DNA of 64,000 nucleotides. Source: Paramecium octaurelia (lineage: Eukaryota; Ciliophora; Oligohymenophorea; Peniculida; Parameciidae). Shown in pieces: positions 50,814 to 63,557 of this stretch (positions are counted from its first letter, which is position 1; the number at the start of each line of letters is the position of its first letter). The DNA lies in assembly GCA_905182995.1 (NCBI GenBank), contig CAJJDP010000061.1:268149-332148 (forward strand), given 5' to 3'. The notes beneath the pieces were generated by a model. That model saw nothing but the letters and a program-made list of their open reading frames with translations, was not told the origin of the DNA and did not search any database. A program made the translations under genes and the position numbers.

Positions 50814-53800
50814 ATGAAAGAAGTTTTTCAAAAATTGACGAATTACTTGATAAGAGTATACTTAAAAAATGAAGAAAACCAAATAGTTTTTCCACCCTTT
50901 GTTATATTGCTCTTCAGAGTTCAACAAGCCTTTTTAAGTCTTTCATACATCTATGGGCTAAGCAATAATTACTACATTTATGTGATATCGATTTATGCTA
51001 GACCCTAGCAGTTTTTCATAGACTCAGAAATACCATAATACATCATCTTAATGTTAAGTGTCATTTATATATTTACACTACTAACAATAATTCCATATAC
51101 TAATATAATAGGGATATTTGGATAATTATTACGTTGCAGCATGCTAAATTTCTTTTTTGAAATTTCCAAAGGATCTATCTCAATAATTACTCACACCCTG
51201 TTAATTATGATATCATTTTCGGAAACTTTGATTATTTCTGGAACATTGAATGTCTAAACCAAAAACTTTTAGCATACTAGATTCACAAATTTAGATTTAA
51301 TTGTAGTAATTTTAAATTATTTACTAATGATTTTCTATTCTTATGGATTTCCTTAACAGATCATCATGATTCTAGCAATTATTTTAAACATATTGAGAAT
51401 AATAAATTAATTGTTATTTTCAACTTTTAAAAATCTAATTACTAAGTCCATACTCTTAACTATTAAAGTTTTGACATTCTTGTTTGGTCAGTTTTGGCTT
51501 TAAATTAATTTGTCTGCTTAAATTATAATGATCCCATTGATTTATAAAATGATCAACACCTACTATTAAAATTAGCTAAGAAAGACTGTTTATAACAACT
51601 AAAAGCAGATACCATGCCATATAATCAGCCTATTAGCTTTTCTTGAAAACGTAAAGGAAATCTAAAATCTATATGTTTCGAAACCTAAGAAACCAAGAGA
51701 TAGAATTATTTATTCCTCCTTTTTAATGTTTTAGAACAAGAATTATTAAGCATTCCTAGAACTTAACAGTATTTAAGATTATCAATTGAGTTTGATTGAG
51801 AGTTTTAAAAAAAAAATAATTTTACAAAAATGTATAAAAAATATTTAACATACCATCCTTGGAACAAATAGGATTGACAACATTGCTCACACAATCAAAT
51901 TATTATTGAATAGTGAAGAACAAAATTATTCAATTTAAAATGATATTATAGAAATAGTTAAAAATAAAGTTCATTGTCTGGAATTATTTACATAAAATCC
52001 ATCCCATAGTTCCTATGAGCATTATCATGACATAACAAAATAGATTATCCTTTTCAAAGAAAAATTGGAAAAGCAATACAAAGAATTTCCATGTGAAAAA
52101 ACATAAGGAATTTTGGGATTTTATTATGGTGAAATAATGAATGACTATCTTTTAGCAAACTAATTATTTAGTCTTTTAGCTATACAAGACGAAAAAATGA
52201 AGAAAATCACTTAAAGTTAGGATATTTTTTCTAATAAAATGATCTATTTAATTTTAAGATTTGATGGTAAATTAATTATTAAAAGACCTTCAAATGACGC
52301 TGCTTAATTGTTATTATTATCAAATCAATAATTAAAAGGATTAGAATTATTATACTTTATTCCTAAAGGTATTTCAGAAATCCATGATGATCTAGTTTTG
52401 AATTTTTTAAGATGTGGAAAATCAAAATACATGAGATAATTAAATTAATGTCTATTATATAGTCAAGAGATGGAATGCATGAGTTCCATTGAATTATTAT
52501 TTGATATTAATTTTGTTGACGAATTGAATTTCATAGCTTTCCTTCAACCTCCTGCCAACCAAACTCTAAATCTAATTTTAAATGAATAATATCAAATACA
52601 ATGTTTGAGTTAATAACTCATCTAAGACTTAGGATTAGAATAATAATATAAGTAGTATTAGGGCTATCACATCAATAAACTTATTCCTAATTTTCCTAAA
52701 TATTTATTTGATAAACAACAAATTGAAAATACAGAGATTTTTATTGAGAAAATTGATGAGCAATCTTAAACATCTAGTCATCCTTTAGTTTTCATAACAA
52801 CCTTTAATTTACACTTTGGAATTGTAAATGATACTACAAAATATTATATTATATCTTTTGACTTTATCAAAAGGTCCCCTTTTTATTAATGGTAAAATAA
52901 TTCAATTTCAGTCCCATTTCTGAGTCCATTAATCAAAAAGCAAAATCATGGCTCATTTGCCATCATTAATGATGAAAGTACAATACATATACCTTATCAA
53001 GAGGATGAATTGATGAAAAATCAATCTCTATTTTAGTTGAATCAATAAGACTTTAATTTTTTAGATAATACACCTACTGCATAATGTTAAAAAAAATAAG
53101 AAACAAAATTGTTATCTACACTTGAATAAACTAATATTAAAACTACATCCAAACAGAATGAATTGCTATTAGCTGAGTAAAGATTCTTTTCGAAACAAAA
53201 AAATAAATCCTCTCTTTCCAAGTAAGCATATATAATTTATTTTAGCGGAGATCAAGTAGTATTTATATAAGAAGTACAGTCATCTTATGTTTCAAGTTTA
53301 TAAGGAGTCAGAAATTCGAAGTATTTTAGATAATTTGAATTGATGGCAAAAATAAAGGATTTAAATAGTTTTTCCAAATTGCATCGAATCTTCCTTGCTT
53401 CAATCATCCTTTGCGTTGTATTTCAATTTATAATTCAAATTATTGTAAATATTTTAATAATTTTTTAGTAAATAATTGAATTGAATTTCAATTTAAACGA
53501 ACTGGTTTCAGATATTGACATATTGTAAATAAAGAATTTTGTATTCTAACCTCTAGAGACCTTCTTATTAACCAGATGGACAATATTTAACTACAAATTA
53601 CTCAACGATGCTGGAGAAATATCAAATGTGGAATATTAAAATTTGATTCAATTCCCTTTATCTAATTTAAATTTAGGCTATGATTCATTAGATAAAAATT
53701 TAAAGCAGGTTTTCAATAGACCTGCACTTTAAAATTTTCTGGAAAAAACCTACATAGACATATATGAGTATGTTACAACAAATTAAGGAGAAATCTATAA

Positions 53801-55184
53801 TCTTAACCTTAGAAATAGCATAAGCATCTTGAAGAACTTTTAATATTCATTCAAGATGGCCTATGAGTTAGATGGAGGAATAGTTTCAGATAGCCCATAT
53901 GTTTACTTTCAATATAAGAATTATTTAACAATAAAACAACAATTCTCTGAACTAAATAGCATAGTTTTAGATTAAACGTTAAAAAGATCACTTCAAATTT
54001 AATCTAAACTGTCAATAATTACTTTTATTTGCTTCGGAGCATTGACTATTTAATATGGTTTTGCAGTTTTTTATTTTATTTTATTATAAAAAACAGTACT
54101 TAAACATTACTCACTCATTTAATATATACAAATTAAATACATTGATTTCGAAATAAATTATTTAAAAAAACTAATTGATGGAGTGAATTAGAATTAGAAT
54201 TTATTATTTAGATATTAATTTCGTTTAGAAAATAAGGAATCCCTTTTAGATACTTCCAACCTTAAAATGAATTAAAAAAAGCGAGTTAGTAAATAGCCAA
54301 GTATCCTCAACTATCATGATATTTACTATTACCTATTTTTTATATTTTTTCTTGGACTTACAGCTGGAAATGCTTCATTGACCTATTACGAGGGTTGGAA
54401 TTATTTAGAAAAATATCCAGAAACTGCTAAATTTTATAAGGAAGTATCTGATGTAGGAACTGACGTACCCACGATGTTTGCTTAAAGAGATGTTCTATAT
54501 AGTCGAAAGGCTATAATTCCATATTTCAATTAAAGTGAGTCTGACAGTTTGTTAGAAGAAATAGTTGAATCATTAAATCGAACCAAAGCCTTCATCTAAG
54601 ATGACTACAATTTTGATAAGTATATTATTCAAATTCATTAGATATGTGGTTTCTGATTCATTCAAAGAATTCTTTTTTTAAATCTAGAACGACAACCTTT
54701 GTGACTTTATCCCAGATGAATTAAAGAATAAGTCTAATAGTATTTGTCAGGTTGTGTTAAATTAAAATATGAGGAGAGGCCTATAGGCATTACTTATTTA
54801 TATTATAAATCATATTACTACTGATATGGAAATTAATTAGTTCACTTCAAGAAGTCAAGCAAGCTATCTGGAATTAGAAGGAGCATTTTTAGTATCAAAT
54901 ATAATTAAGGTTGTAAATGATAAATTTAACATTGATTTGATGGATTAAACTACTTATTTTATGAATTTAACCAATGTAATTTTTAATCTTATTTTTAGAT
55001 GCATAACATCATTATGTTTATCAATTTATTTTTCATAGGAATCTTAATACTAACTCGTATTAAAAATAAATTAATTGAAAAACTTCACATAGCCCAAAGA
55101 TTGACCTACATTATGCCATCAAAATCAATTATTTTAGATTCAAATTTTGAAAGGGCGCTCAGATCACTCTTAAAAGAATAATGA
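50814..55184 (+). CDS. TmcB-like multi-pass PAS protein, tandem copy 2
   Basis: About 1433-1441 residues; introns of 22 and 23 bases are required, and a third of 24 bases near 53221 is optional because it keeps frame. It has the same layout as the gene 284 bases upstream: N-terminal helices starting MKEVFQKLTNYLIRVYLKNE, FPCEKTQGILGFYYGEIMND, a PAS-like stretch with LYFIPKGISEIHDDLVLNFL, and a C-terminal block SDVGTDVPTMFAQRDVLY. Similarity is clear along the whole length but well below identity, so the duplication is old. The last introns match those of the other two copies in position. Confidence 0.8.
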
Positions 55185-55341
55185 AAATTATATATAAACT
55201 TTGTTTTAGATACTGAATTGTAAAATATAATTAAAACTTTTCTAAATTGGGTAATTGTAATGAAAAATCTTTTGTTCATAATGCTCAGAGGAGAGATGAA
55301 ATTTAAATTTTATAAATTATTACAAAAAGTTCTATTACAAT

Positions 55342-57578
55342 TCAAGGAGTAAAGACTAATTAAATGCTATCAAAATCAAAGTCGTCTCCCATAATTTCTG
55401 CTCTATCAACGAATAATATATGTGGTAATTCAAATGTAACTTTTGTCTTATTTTTTGATTGAGAACGAGTTATTTTTAATTATTTATTATTACCTCCTAA
55501 CATCTTAATGAGTTTCTAGGATGCAGCTAAGCCTAATTTGCAATCATCAAGTCTTTTTGAATTTATATTATCTTCTGTTAAACCACATCCATAATCAACT
55601 ATCTTAAAATGAATGTTTTCTTGATTGTAGTTCTTAAGCACAATTTCAACCTGCTTTTTTACCATTGAATTTTAAAGATCATAGTCATAAGATTTAATTG
55701 AATTGTAGATAATATTAAATAATAACTATTTCAAACGTCTATATAATTTATATATAAATACACCTTTTATCTGTTATTATGGATTTATTTTTTAACTTAT
55801 GTCGCATAGTGATACTAATTTTCTATCCAATAACTATTTCATCGTAATGAAACTAATTAATTAACAAATTAATAGTTTGTGTTATATCTACATTGTTCTT
55901 TTCTAGATAAACGAACTCATTTATGGAGAAAACTTCAAAATAGTTAAAGTTGTTTTGAGTTATTTTCATAAATGAAAATTGTAGCTATTTGATGAATTAT
56001 GTTATTTAACAATTTTTCTATGCTTTCTCAGAAATTTCTGATAACGCATCATCAACGCTGTCTTTTTATGAACAAATGGAATGCGTTTTTATTAAATTAA
56101 TATTTTTTTATTTCGGATTTAAAATGTCAGTAATTGTTTTCTCTTAGATATTTATCTTTTTATGAATGCTCTAGATTAAATCAGCTTGCTATTTCAAAAA
56201 TTTTATAGTTGAGTTGATTTTTTGAATGTTTTTCAAGTTTGTTTTAATTTATTGAACTTACTTTTCTAAGTCCCTAATGAGAACAGCAGTCACTTAACGT
56301 TAAACACCATCCACTTCCTTTTATAAATATTAAAAATACTTCTTCAAAAAAACTAATTTAAATATAAAAATTGTAGTTTTATCCAATTCCATTATATTTT
56401 CCATATAAAACTTTTCTATTTTTTAGATTTGATACTTCAAGAAACCCTGAACTTAACTAAATAGCAGATATGCCAGATAATTATTTCTCAATAAATGCAT
56501 CTATCATCACGATGGATTATTTATTAATTTGTGAACTAATAACTAAGTTTTCTTCCAGTCCTCTTATATAATTTAAATCATTAAACTTAAAAGAATTGGC
56601 ATTAGCTTGAATCCAATCAAAAAAAAAACTATCCTATTTCTTATCTAAATTATTTGATTCATATAATTTAACATTAAAATCACTGCTTACTTTGATTTGT
56701 TTAAATAAAGAGGCTAATTAAATTTTGTTGTCTTATAGAAGTTTGTTCATTGAATAATTATTTGATGCTTAATTTATGTTATTTTCTAAATCATTCGCAC
56801 TGAAATAGAATTTACTAATGTAATCTTCACTCTATTCAATAAATTACTACCACGCAATTTTCTGAGTAGGTGCTTAGATGTCCACTTGATCAGGCATCAG
56901 ATGCATAGATGCTTCTTATCTGCTTAATGATCCTTCTTCTTGCAGTTTTACTTTTTATTTTGTTTACTCTTATTGTTTAGGGAGAAATTTGTTCAGAGAT
57001 CCATTTAAATTAGCATTGCTCTGGTAATACTATTCATCTTTGTTCAGTTCTATTAACTTGATATTTTATCGATAATTTTGATATTGAATAAATAGCATCG
57101 TTATAATGAGTAAAATACTTGAAACAATTTAATCTTCAAAATAATATATGAAAAGGCCAACCAGCAATCCGAATTATACAAATGCTTTTACTAATTAAGT
57201 TACATGGTTTAGAAATTTAGTAGGAGTAATGCTCATATACTATCCATTACTAAAACCCAGATTATAGAGCCAAAAAATTGCCTAATCTTCCTTGATGTTT
57301 TTTATGAACACTACCCTCACTAATGCAAGTGACCAAAAGAAAATAGGCGTATAATCTAATCCATGATAATCTAATTTCATACCTTACTTAATCCCAAAAA
57401 GCTTTTTTTTTTCCACCAACTTTGCAAATCCAGCCAAAGCCAATAAACCTAAACTAAAATATTGTAATGTATCCAATTTTTATTGCATATAAATTTCTAA
57501 TCCAATTGAAAGCATGGATATGATATAATCTAACGATATATCTAATTGATTAAGTAAAGAGCTTGCATTGTTGATCAT
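55342..57578 (-). CDS. Membrane-bound histidine-kinase-like ATPase without H box
   Basis: 729 residues, two introns (22 and 25 bases), frame closes. N-terminal hydrophobic helices (LQYFSLGLLALAGFAKLVEK; VKAFVQFGLLVGLFIYYFED) are followed by a PAS-like region ending VDGVQRQVTAVLIRDLEK, a helical linker, and a HATPase domain: RLKQLLFNIIYNSIK (N box), FKIVDYGCGLTED (G1) and CKLGLAASQKLIKMLGG (G2). Hybrid sensor kinases normally carry HE(L/F)RxP between PAS and ATPase; I see no such box and no receiver domain. It may act in trans, be a pseudokinase, or use another residue. Confidence 0.75.
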
Positions 57579-57698
57579 TAAAATAAATAATTATAATTTT
57601 ATTTGAAACTTATAAAGGCATCAAGAAATTAATCTTAAACAATCAATCGGATTAGAAGCATAAGGTTCAATAATATATTTTTAAAATCGACAAGCAAT

Positions 57699-57956
57699 TC
57701 AAAAGAATTAATTTTTTTTATACTAAATCACTATCTCCATCGTCTTTTTTTTGTATATCAAGAATTCCCATCGGAAATTAGTTCTATAAACTTAATAATC
57801 TAATTTTGAGAGGTCTAAAAATACATCTAATACTTTAGTTATAATTAAGAAATAATGTAAGTTAACGAGTTTTAACAAGAACTGAATCAAATATTTATTG
57901 TAATACTTGAACAGATACACAAGTCCCTCATAACACTTTAGCGGTATATTAATCAT
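57699..57956 (-). CDS. Candidate 85-residue ORF, low confidence
   Basis: Open frame with in-frame TAA/TAG Gln codons: MINIPLKCYEGLVYLFKYYN and SKLDYQVYRTNFRWEFLIY. Start and stop are plain and no intron is needed. Hydrophobic and basic; could be a small membrane protein or chance. Confidence 0.25.
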
Positions 57957-58954
57957 TCAAATTATATTCATCTAGTAGGTCATAAATTCAAGCAATATAA
58001 ATAAGGAAGAAAATTTGATATTGAGTTTAATATAAAATAATTTCAGAATAGCTATTTCAATTTTTTAATAATAATTACCTTTTTCTATCTACTATAGAAA
58101 TATATATTTCAAGTTCATAGATCTATGATTTTAATTTAAGAAAAATTGAAAGTGTAATTTAATTTTATATTCAATCTAAAATGTAGTAGTTCATTTCATA
58201 TGTATACTATATTAATTTATGATGATTGAAAAGATTTTACTATAGACTATTAGTTAAATTATAAGTCCATAGGTTCGTAATGATGAATCCATGAAAGAAA
58301 GCAAAATGAGAAGTTTTTTCTGGTTAAAACATTTAAATTATTTTGTTCATATAGTTTAGAATAAAATCAATAACTTCAAATAAATCATTAATATTATCCT
58401 GAAAAGATACAGAGTCTAAATTTTCCTAAACGCTTTTGTCCTACATAAATTTTAACCTGATAAGATCATTAAATATTCTTAGTTATTAGATAAAAACAAT
58501 TAAATATTTGATGTAAGAGAAAATTATAATAAAATTATTAGATTTTTGAAACAATACTCAATTTTAAAAGTGAATATCAAATTAGTTGATCTAGAAACTC
58601 AAAATGATTATCATTGAATATATCAGAAAGAAATTTATTCAATGATTTCAATAATGGCACCTAGTTTTATATAAATCTACTCAAATATAAAATTAATGAA
58701 TTGGAAGTTTGAAAGTTTAGAAGCATTTATTTTTAGAATTATATGTATTTGATGTCTTTATAATTATCTATAGATTAATTAATTTGAAAAAGATTGATAT
58801 TACATGATAATAATGATCTAGATATTAGTATTAAGATAATTAACAATAATAATTCAAATTTAAGCACAATTAATTAAATTCTGAGATTTTAATAGTTTAT
58901 TATAGAAGATATATTTGATAATCTATTTATTATTAATGACTGTACTATAAATTA
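57957..58954. other. 1-kb region without a clear gene
   Basis: Extremely AT-rich. Around 58700-58860 the plus strand shows LRR-flavoured fragments (LINLKKIDIT-like) in broken frames, which may be a decayed gene. Nothing else recognisable. Confidence 0.4.
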
Positions 58955-60200
58955 TCAGGCAATCTGCTTCTTTCTAATCATCCATAAGCCATCATTATTT
59001 TTCTTTAATTCAAAATTCACTAAATCTGATTTTGTCTTTCTTAAAAACAAATCAATAATATCAAATAGTTCATCTTCACTTTTAATTTTTGATTTTATTT
59101 TTGGAAAGTTCAATAACAATTTCATGAGCATATCTAAATGTTTAACTATATATTACATTTTTCTGAATCTTAAGCAGAGTGTTATAAAATAAAATCATCT
59201 TTTAAATAGTTTTTATCACTATAGCAATAATTTATTTATTAGCCAATGCCAAATGGATCTATAACTTCCTTTTATTATTATGTTATTTTAGCTGTATTAC
59301 TATCTGATTATAACAATTATTATTGATTTTCTTATGGTTCTTATTTACTATCAACATCAAGAGATAAAACTTTTATGGCTGCTTTTCTAGCTTATGATTA
59401 AATTGTTGCAACATTAATTTGTAATTCCTAAATCTCACTATAATTAATTTATAGCCTTTAATTTTTATTTGTTTTAATTATTAGTTTTTTTTCTTATTAA
59501 GAGTTTTCCTCAACCCTGCCAGATATCAAATCACTCACAGTAGGTTCACATTTTATATCATCAAGATAGATTTATTTAAAAAGAATTTCATCATTTTTTT
59601 CAATTAAAGTAGGATCATCTTTTAAAGTTTATACAGGTAACTTGATATATTCAGTTTACTATTTCATAGATTAAGGTGCGCTTGTTTATTATACTATCTT
59701 TTCTTGATTTTAATTTTCAGAAGTTTATTGTTGTTTTTATTAGAGTGGGTTTTATCTTTAATTGGGTTTTGTTTATTAAAAATTTTGCTGACCTGTAGGC
59801 TTTTAGGCATTCTTAGCGAATGTTTTTTTCCATTCTTGTTATTTAGTTTTTAACTCATCCTCAGGGGATAAAATATTTATTGATATTTTGTTAGCAGGTT
59901 ATGATTTCTTAATAGGTACATCTTCAGAAGATGACTCTGATTCTGAAACTATCTACCTTATGATTGGATTTATTTATTTTTCTTTGTTTTACTAGGAGTT
60001 CTGCTAAAGTTAATGAGGTTGAGCAATTAAATTAGACTTGATTTGTTATACATTAAGGTTTTGATTTTAAATTATGGGTTATCTAATTTATACTTGTTTA
60101 ATATTATCTTCACTGCTACTTTCTTAATTCTAATTATTAAAATTTATATATTTACTTATTTTGTTTGCTTCTACCTTAGTTTTGTGTCTTTTTATATCAT
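58955..60200 (-). CDS. Gln-rich low-complexity protein, unassigned
   Basis: 398 residues as a separate gene, with introns of 26 and 23 bases closing the frame. Start MIQKDTKLRQKQTKQ, then a long Gln/Asn/Lys/Pro-rich region with an acidic serine block (VSESESSSEDVP), a helical part (YSEIQELQINVATIQSQARK) and a more ordered C-terminus (KYMLMKLLLNFPKIKSKIKS, ending LWMIRKKQIA). Its ATG overlaps the TGA of the upstream coiled-coil gene (ATGA), so it may really be the C-terminal half of that gene. Confidence 0.55.
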
Positions 60201-62635
60201 TTTCGTAGATGATGCATTTACTTCAACAACCCTAGGTTATTTTAACAATAATACTGAATTGGTTAGCCATTAATTACTAAATTTTCAACAAGTTGATCAT
60301 TCAATGCTCTAAAGCCTTCAATAAAGATTTATGGACATTGTAAATGGCAAGTCTTTTATAAATATTTGCATAAGTCCTCAATAGTCTAATTAGGTTTGCT
60401 AAAAAGCAGAATATTATCTGTTGAATTATTCTGATATTGGATAATTAATTTAAGTCTCATAAATTTTATATATAATTATAGTATATATGTGATTTCAATT
60501 TTTCTATGTTTTCTTTTGAATATTTTTAATAATGGTTTGCAGTTTAACTCTTTCTTAATCTGGATTTTCAATAACATCTGATTCCAGAATACTTTCAATT
60601 TATGAACTAAATTCTTTATCAAAGTCCTAATCACTTTTTTTATAGTGTTTTTTTTCAGTGTAGCTTTGAAGTAATTCGTTTTATTCTATTACTTATTAAT
60701 ACATATCCTAAAGTTTAGCTATCTCTTTTTATTTCATTTACAATCTTTATTCATAAGTTTCTAAGATATCCTTCTCTGGAGTCTTATAAGAATCTCTAAA
60801 TGAATGAGATAAGGGTTTTGAGCTTTATAACTAATTTATAATTATTAAATTACTTATTGTTTATAAATTTTCACTTAGGTTTCTAATCGATTAATTTTTT
60901 CATGTTAAAATTATATACTTTGCTGTTATTGCTATTCTAATATTTCCATCTAAACTATATTTTAATTTAATTGATTAAGTTATTCTTATAAGTCTGAATT
61001 TTCATTCTACAGAGACTTAATTTAAGAAATTTGTGCTTCAATTTATTATTATAATCTTCTCTTGTTTTCTGAAAATTAAGTAATTTTTAATTCTAGATGT
61101 TTTATTTCCTCTTATAGATTAAACTCATTTTAGTACAATTATCTATCTAACTATTGTTTTTCCTATTATAACTCTCTATATTATAAATCCTTTGATTATT
61201 AAATTATATTTGCTTAGGCTAATTATTCTTATAAATCTTAGACTTAAAGTTCTTGTGCTTTAACTGTAGAAGTTAATTAGATCACTTCTTATTCCAATTA
61301 TTTAACAAGGGCTTTCTGATATCGTAATTCTTTGTTAGAGGTTTCAATGGCTGTTAGATTCTAATTATTTACTTAATCAATTTGATCTTGCATGCCTTCG
61401 TTAATTATTTTCATTTTTTCTATTTCTCTATTAAACTTTTTCTTCTCCTACTAATGGTTCTAAATTTATTCAATATAATCCTCAATTATTTACTTTTGAT
61501 TATTTACTAATTCTTCTTACTCTGAATATCTAATTTAATTTTATTTATTCATTTCTGTCTGTTCTTCAATTAATTACTTTAAATTCTCAAACTCTTCTTG
61601 ATAATCTTCCAATTATTTCTTAAAACGCTATTCCATTTATTTTAAAGTTAACTAATATGAATTTTTTTCTTTGATCGCCTAAAATTAATCCTAATCTTTA
61701 TTATCAACTTATTATTATAAATCTTTAATTTGAGAAATCTACAAGATAATTTCCTAATTTTTTTAGTTAATGGTTGTATTCAATTCTTTTATTAATTACT
61801 TTTGGGCTAACAATTCTTCTTCTGCTTTATTTTAGTATTCTTCAAATTCAATTTATAATTCAATCAACTAATCATTACTTTATTATTTAAATTAGTTTTT
61901 GTTTTAAATTTCCTTGAATAAGTTTTAGAATCTCTCAAATTCTTCCTATTATTTTGAGAACTATTCTTTATATTATTAATCCAAAAGAGTCAGTTCTGAA
62001 TTTTTCGAATTTAAAAACTAGATTTCCGCCTAATATTTCTTCTCCATTGATAAATATTGTTGATGATTAATCTCCAATTCTTAACCTTTATTTTCCAATT
62101 GAATTAATAGGGTTTCCTTTGTTTGTTGTATTTCTAAAATATATGGTTAGAATACCATCTTCTAAATCTCTATTCTATTAGTTAAGCACTCTCAATTCAT
62201 CATCTTGCTGCTTAATTGTTTATTTTAATTAAGCGATCTCAAGATAGAATTGTTTCATGTTTTTATTTTCATTGGAACTTTTATCTTGCTGTTTCTTTGT
62301 TAATTCGTGGAGTTCATTATATTCTAAATATTGAATTTATTAGATATACAAATATCTTTATCTTTTAATTAATTATTTAACAGCATAATTTTATTCTTAA
62401 GTTGTGATATTTCTTACTTTTGATGTCCAATCTCACTCTCTTAATGCTATAACGCAGTTTATTAGTCTTAAATTTTCTATTGAGTTGCTCTTGAAACAGA
62501 ACTCTTCTCAGGTGTAGGATTATTTGATTCCTTCAGTTGAGTGTGAATCTCATACATTTGCTCTAAGGTCTCTTCGAGCAGCTATTTAATGATCTCTATT
62601 TGGAGACTTTAATATGAATATTTTGTCATACCCAT
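60197..62635 (-). CDS. Long coiled-coil protein with a compact C-terminal domain
   Basis: 812 residues, intronless, frame exact from ATG 62635 (MGMTKYSYQSLQIEIIKQLL). Nearly 700 residues of Gln/Glu/Lys/Asn-rich heptads form a coiled coil. The C-terminus is different: MRLKLIIQYQNNSTDNILLF, KPNQTIEDLCKYLQKTCHLQ and IFIEGFRALNDQLVENLVIN, a pattern that resembles a small ubiquitin-like or beta-grasp domain. Cytoskeletal or centrosomal scaffolds often look like this, but no family is recognised. Confidence 0.7.
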
Positions 62636-62758
62636 CGATATTTGAAATCATTTATTCGAAATTTTCTAACAAATTAGTGAACAGCCCTTTTATTTATTAC
62701 ATTAATTAATTTTTATTATGGAATTTAATGTTATGCATTCAAGAATTCCCACATTAAA

Positions 62759-63491
62759 ATGTAAAGCTATGTTCTTATGCTATATCAAATAGAAGCCGAA
62801 AGTTCTTTCTAGCGCTATCGAAATCCTTTGAATGAATTTCATAACAAAAGTGAATCAAATTCATTTGAACACAAATAAGCAGAATTCCAAATACCTATTG
62901 GTTAATATATGTTTTTACCCTCTACACCAATATATCCAATCTTAGGTAATGATTTTAATCATTTTCAGGTGAACAGAAGTATGAAATGTTAGAATAACCA
63001 AATTATTTTCACAAAAATAACAATCAAGTAGAATTAAATAAGAATGAGAAAGAAGTTGAATACAAGCTAAATCTAACTACATTTGGATGTAAGAAGGCCT
63101 GCTAGATAGATTGCTTATTAGTGGAGAGATATTTCAATCAAAAATATTGGGTATGGAAACATTCTATATAAAGATATTTTAAAATGCCAATCAATATTAT
63201 AAACTAGATCAAAGCAAAAGGAACAATGTAGACTGGCTTAAGGAAAGGTTGTAATATCGCTATAAGCCTCAGGTTTACGAGGTATTTGTGGAAATGATTG
63301 ATGGAATTTTTAATGAAGGACAATTATAAATGAATGCCAGAAAGGAACCTATAAAAGTGACAAATTAAAAAATATTCCAAAACTTAGAAAGATAGATTTC
63401 AAAAGGGCTAAAGCAGGATAAAACTTTTGATTCTTTCCTTCTTGAGATTCAAAAAGTTATTGCTGAGTTTATATTTACTAAAATAAATTGA
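62759..63491 (+). CDS. Unassigned protein
   Basis: 228 residues with two 23-base introns, frame closes. It begins MQSYVLMLYQIEAESSFQRY; later parts include IPIGQYMFLPSTPIYPIL, VEYKLNLTTFGCKKACQIDC and a helical C-terminus (DWLKERLQYRYKPQVYEVFV, FDSFLLEIQKVIAEFIFTKI). A second ATG at 62777 is possible. A different frame starting at 62718 was set aside because it stops early. No family recognised. Confidence 0.6.
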
Positions 63492-63557
63492 TTTTATTAA
63501 AATTGTTATATTAGTTATTGTAAATAAATTACTTTGATTATATATATATAAATAAAT

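Noticed and set aside
57720-57780. Minus-strand MGILDIQKKDDGDSDLVQ as an exon
   Set aside because: Attractive composition, but no splice sites or continuing frame; it overlaps the other candidate ORF.
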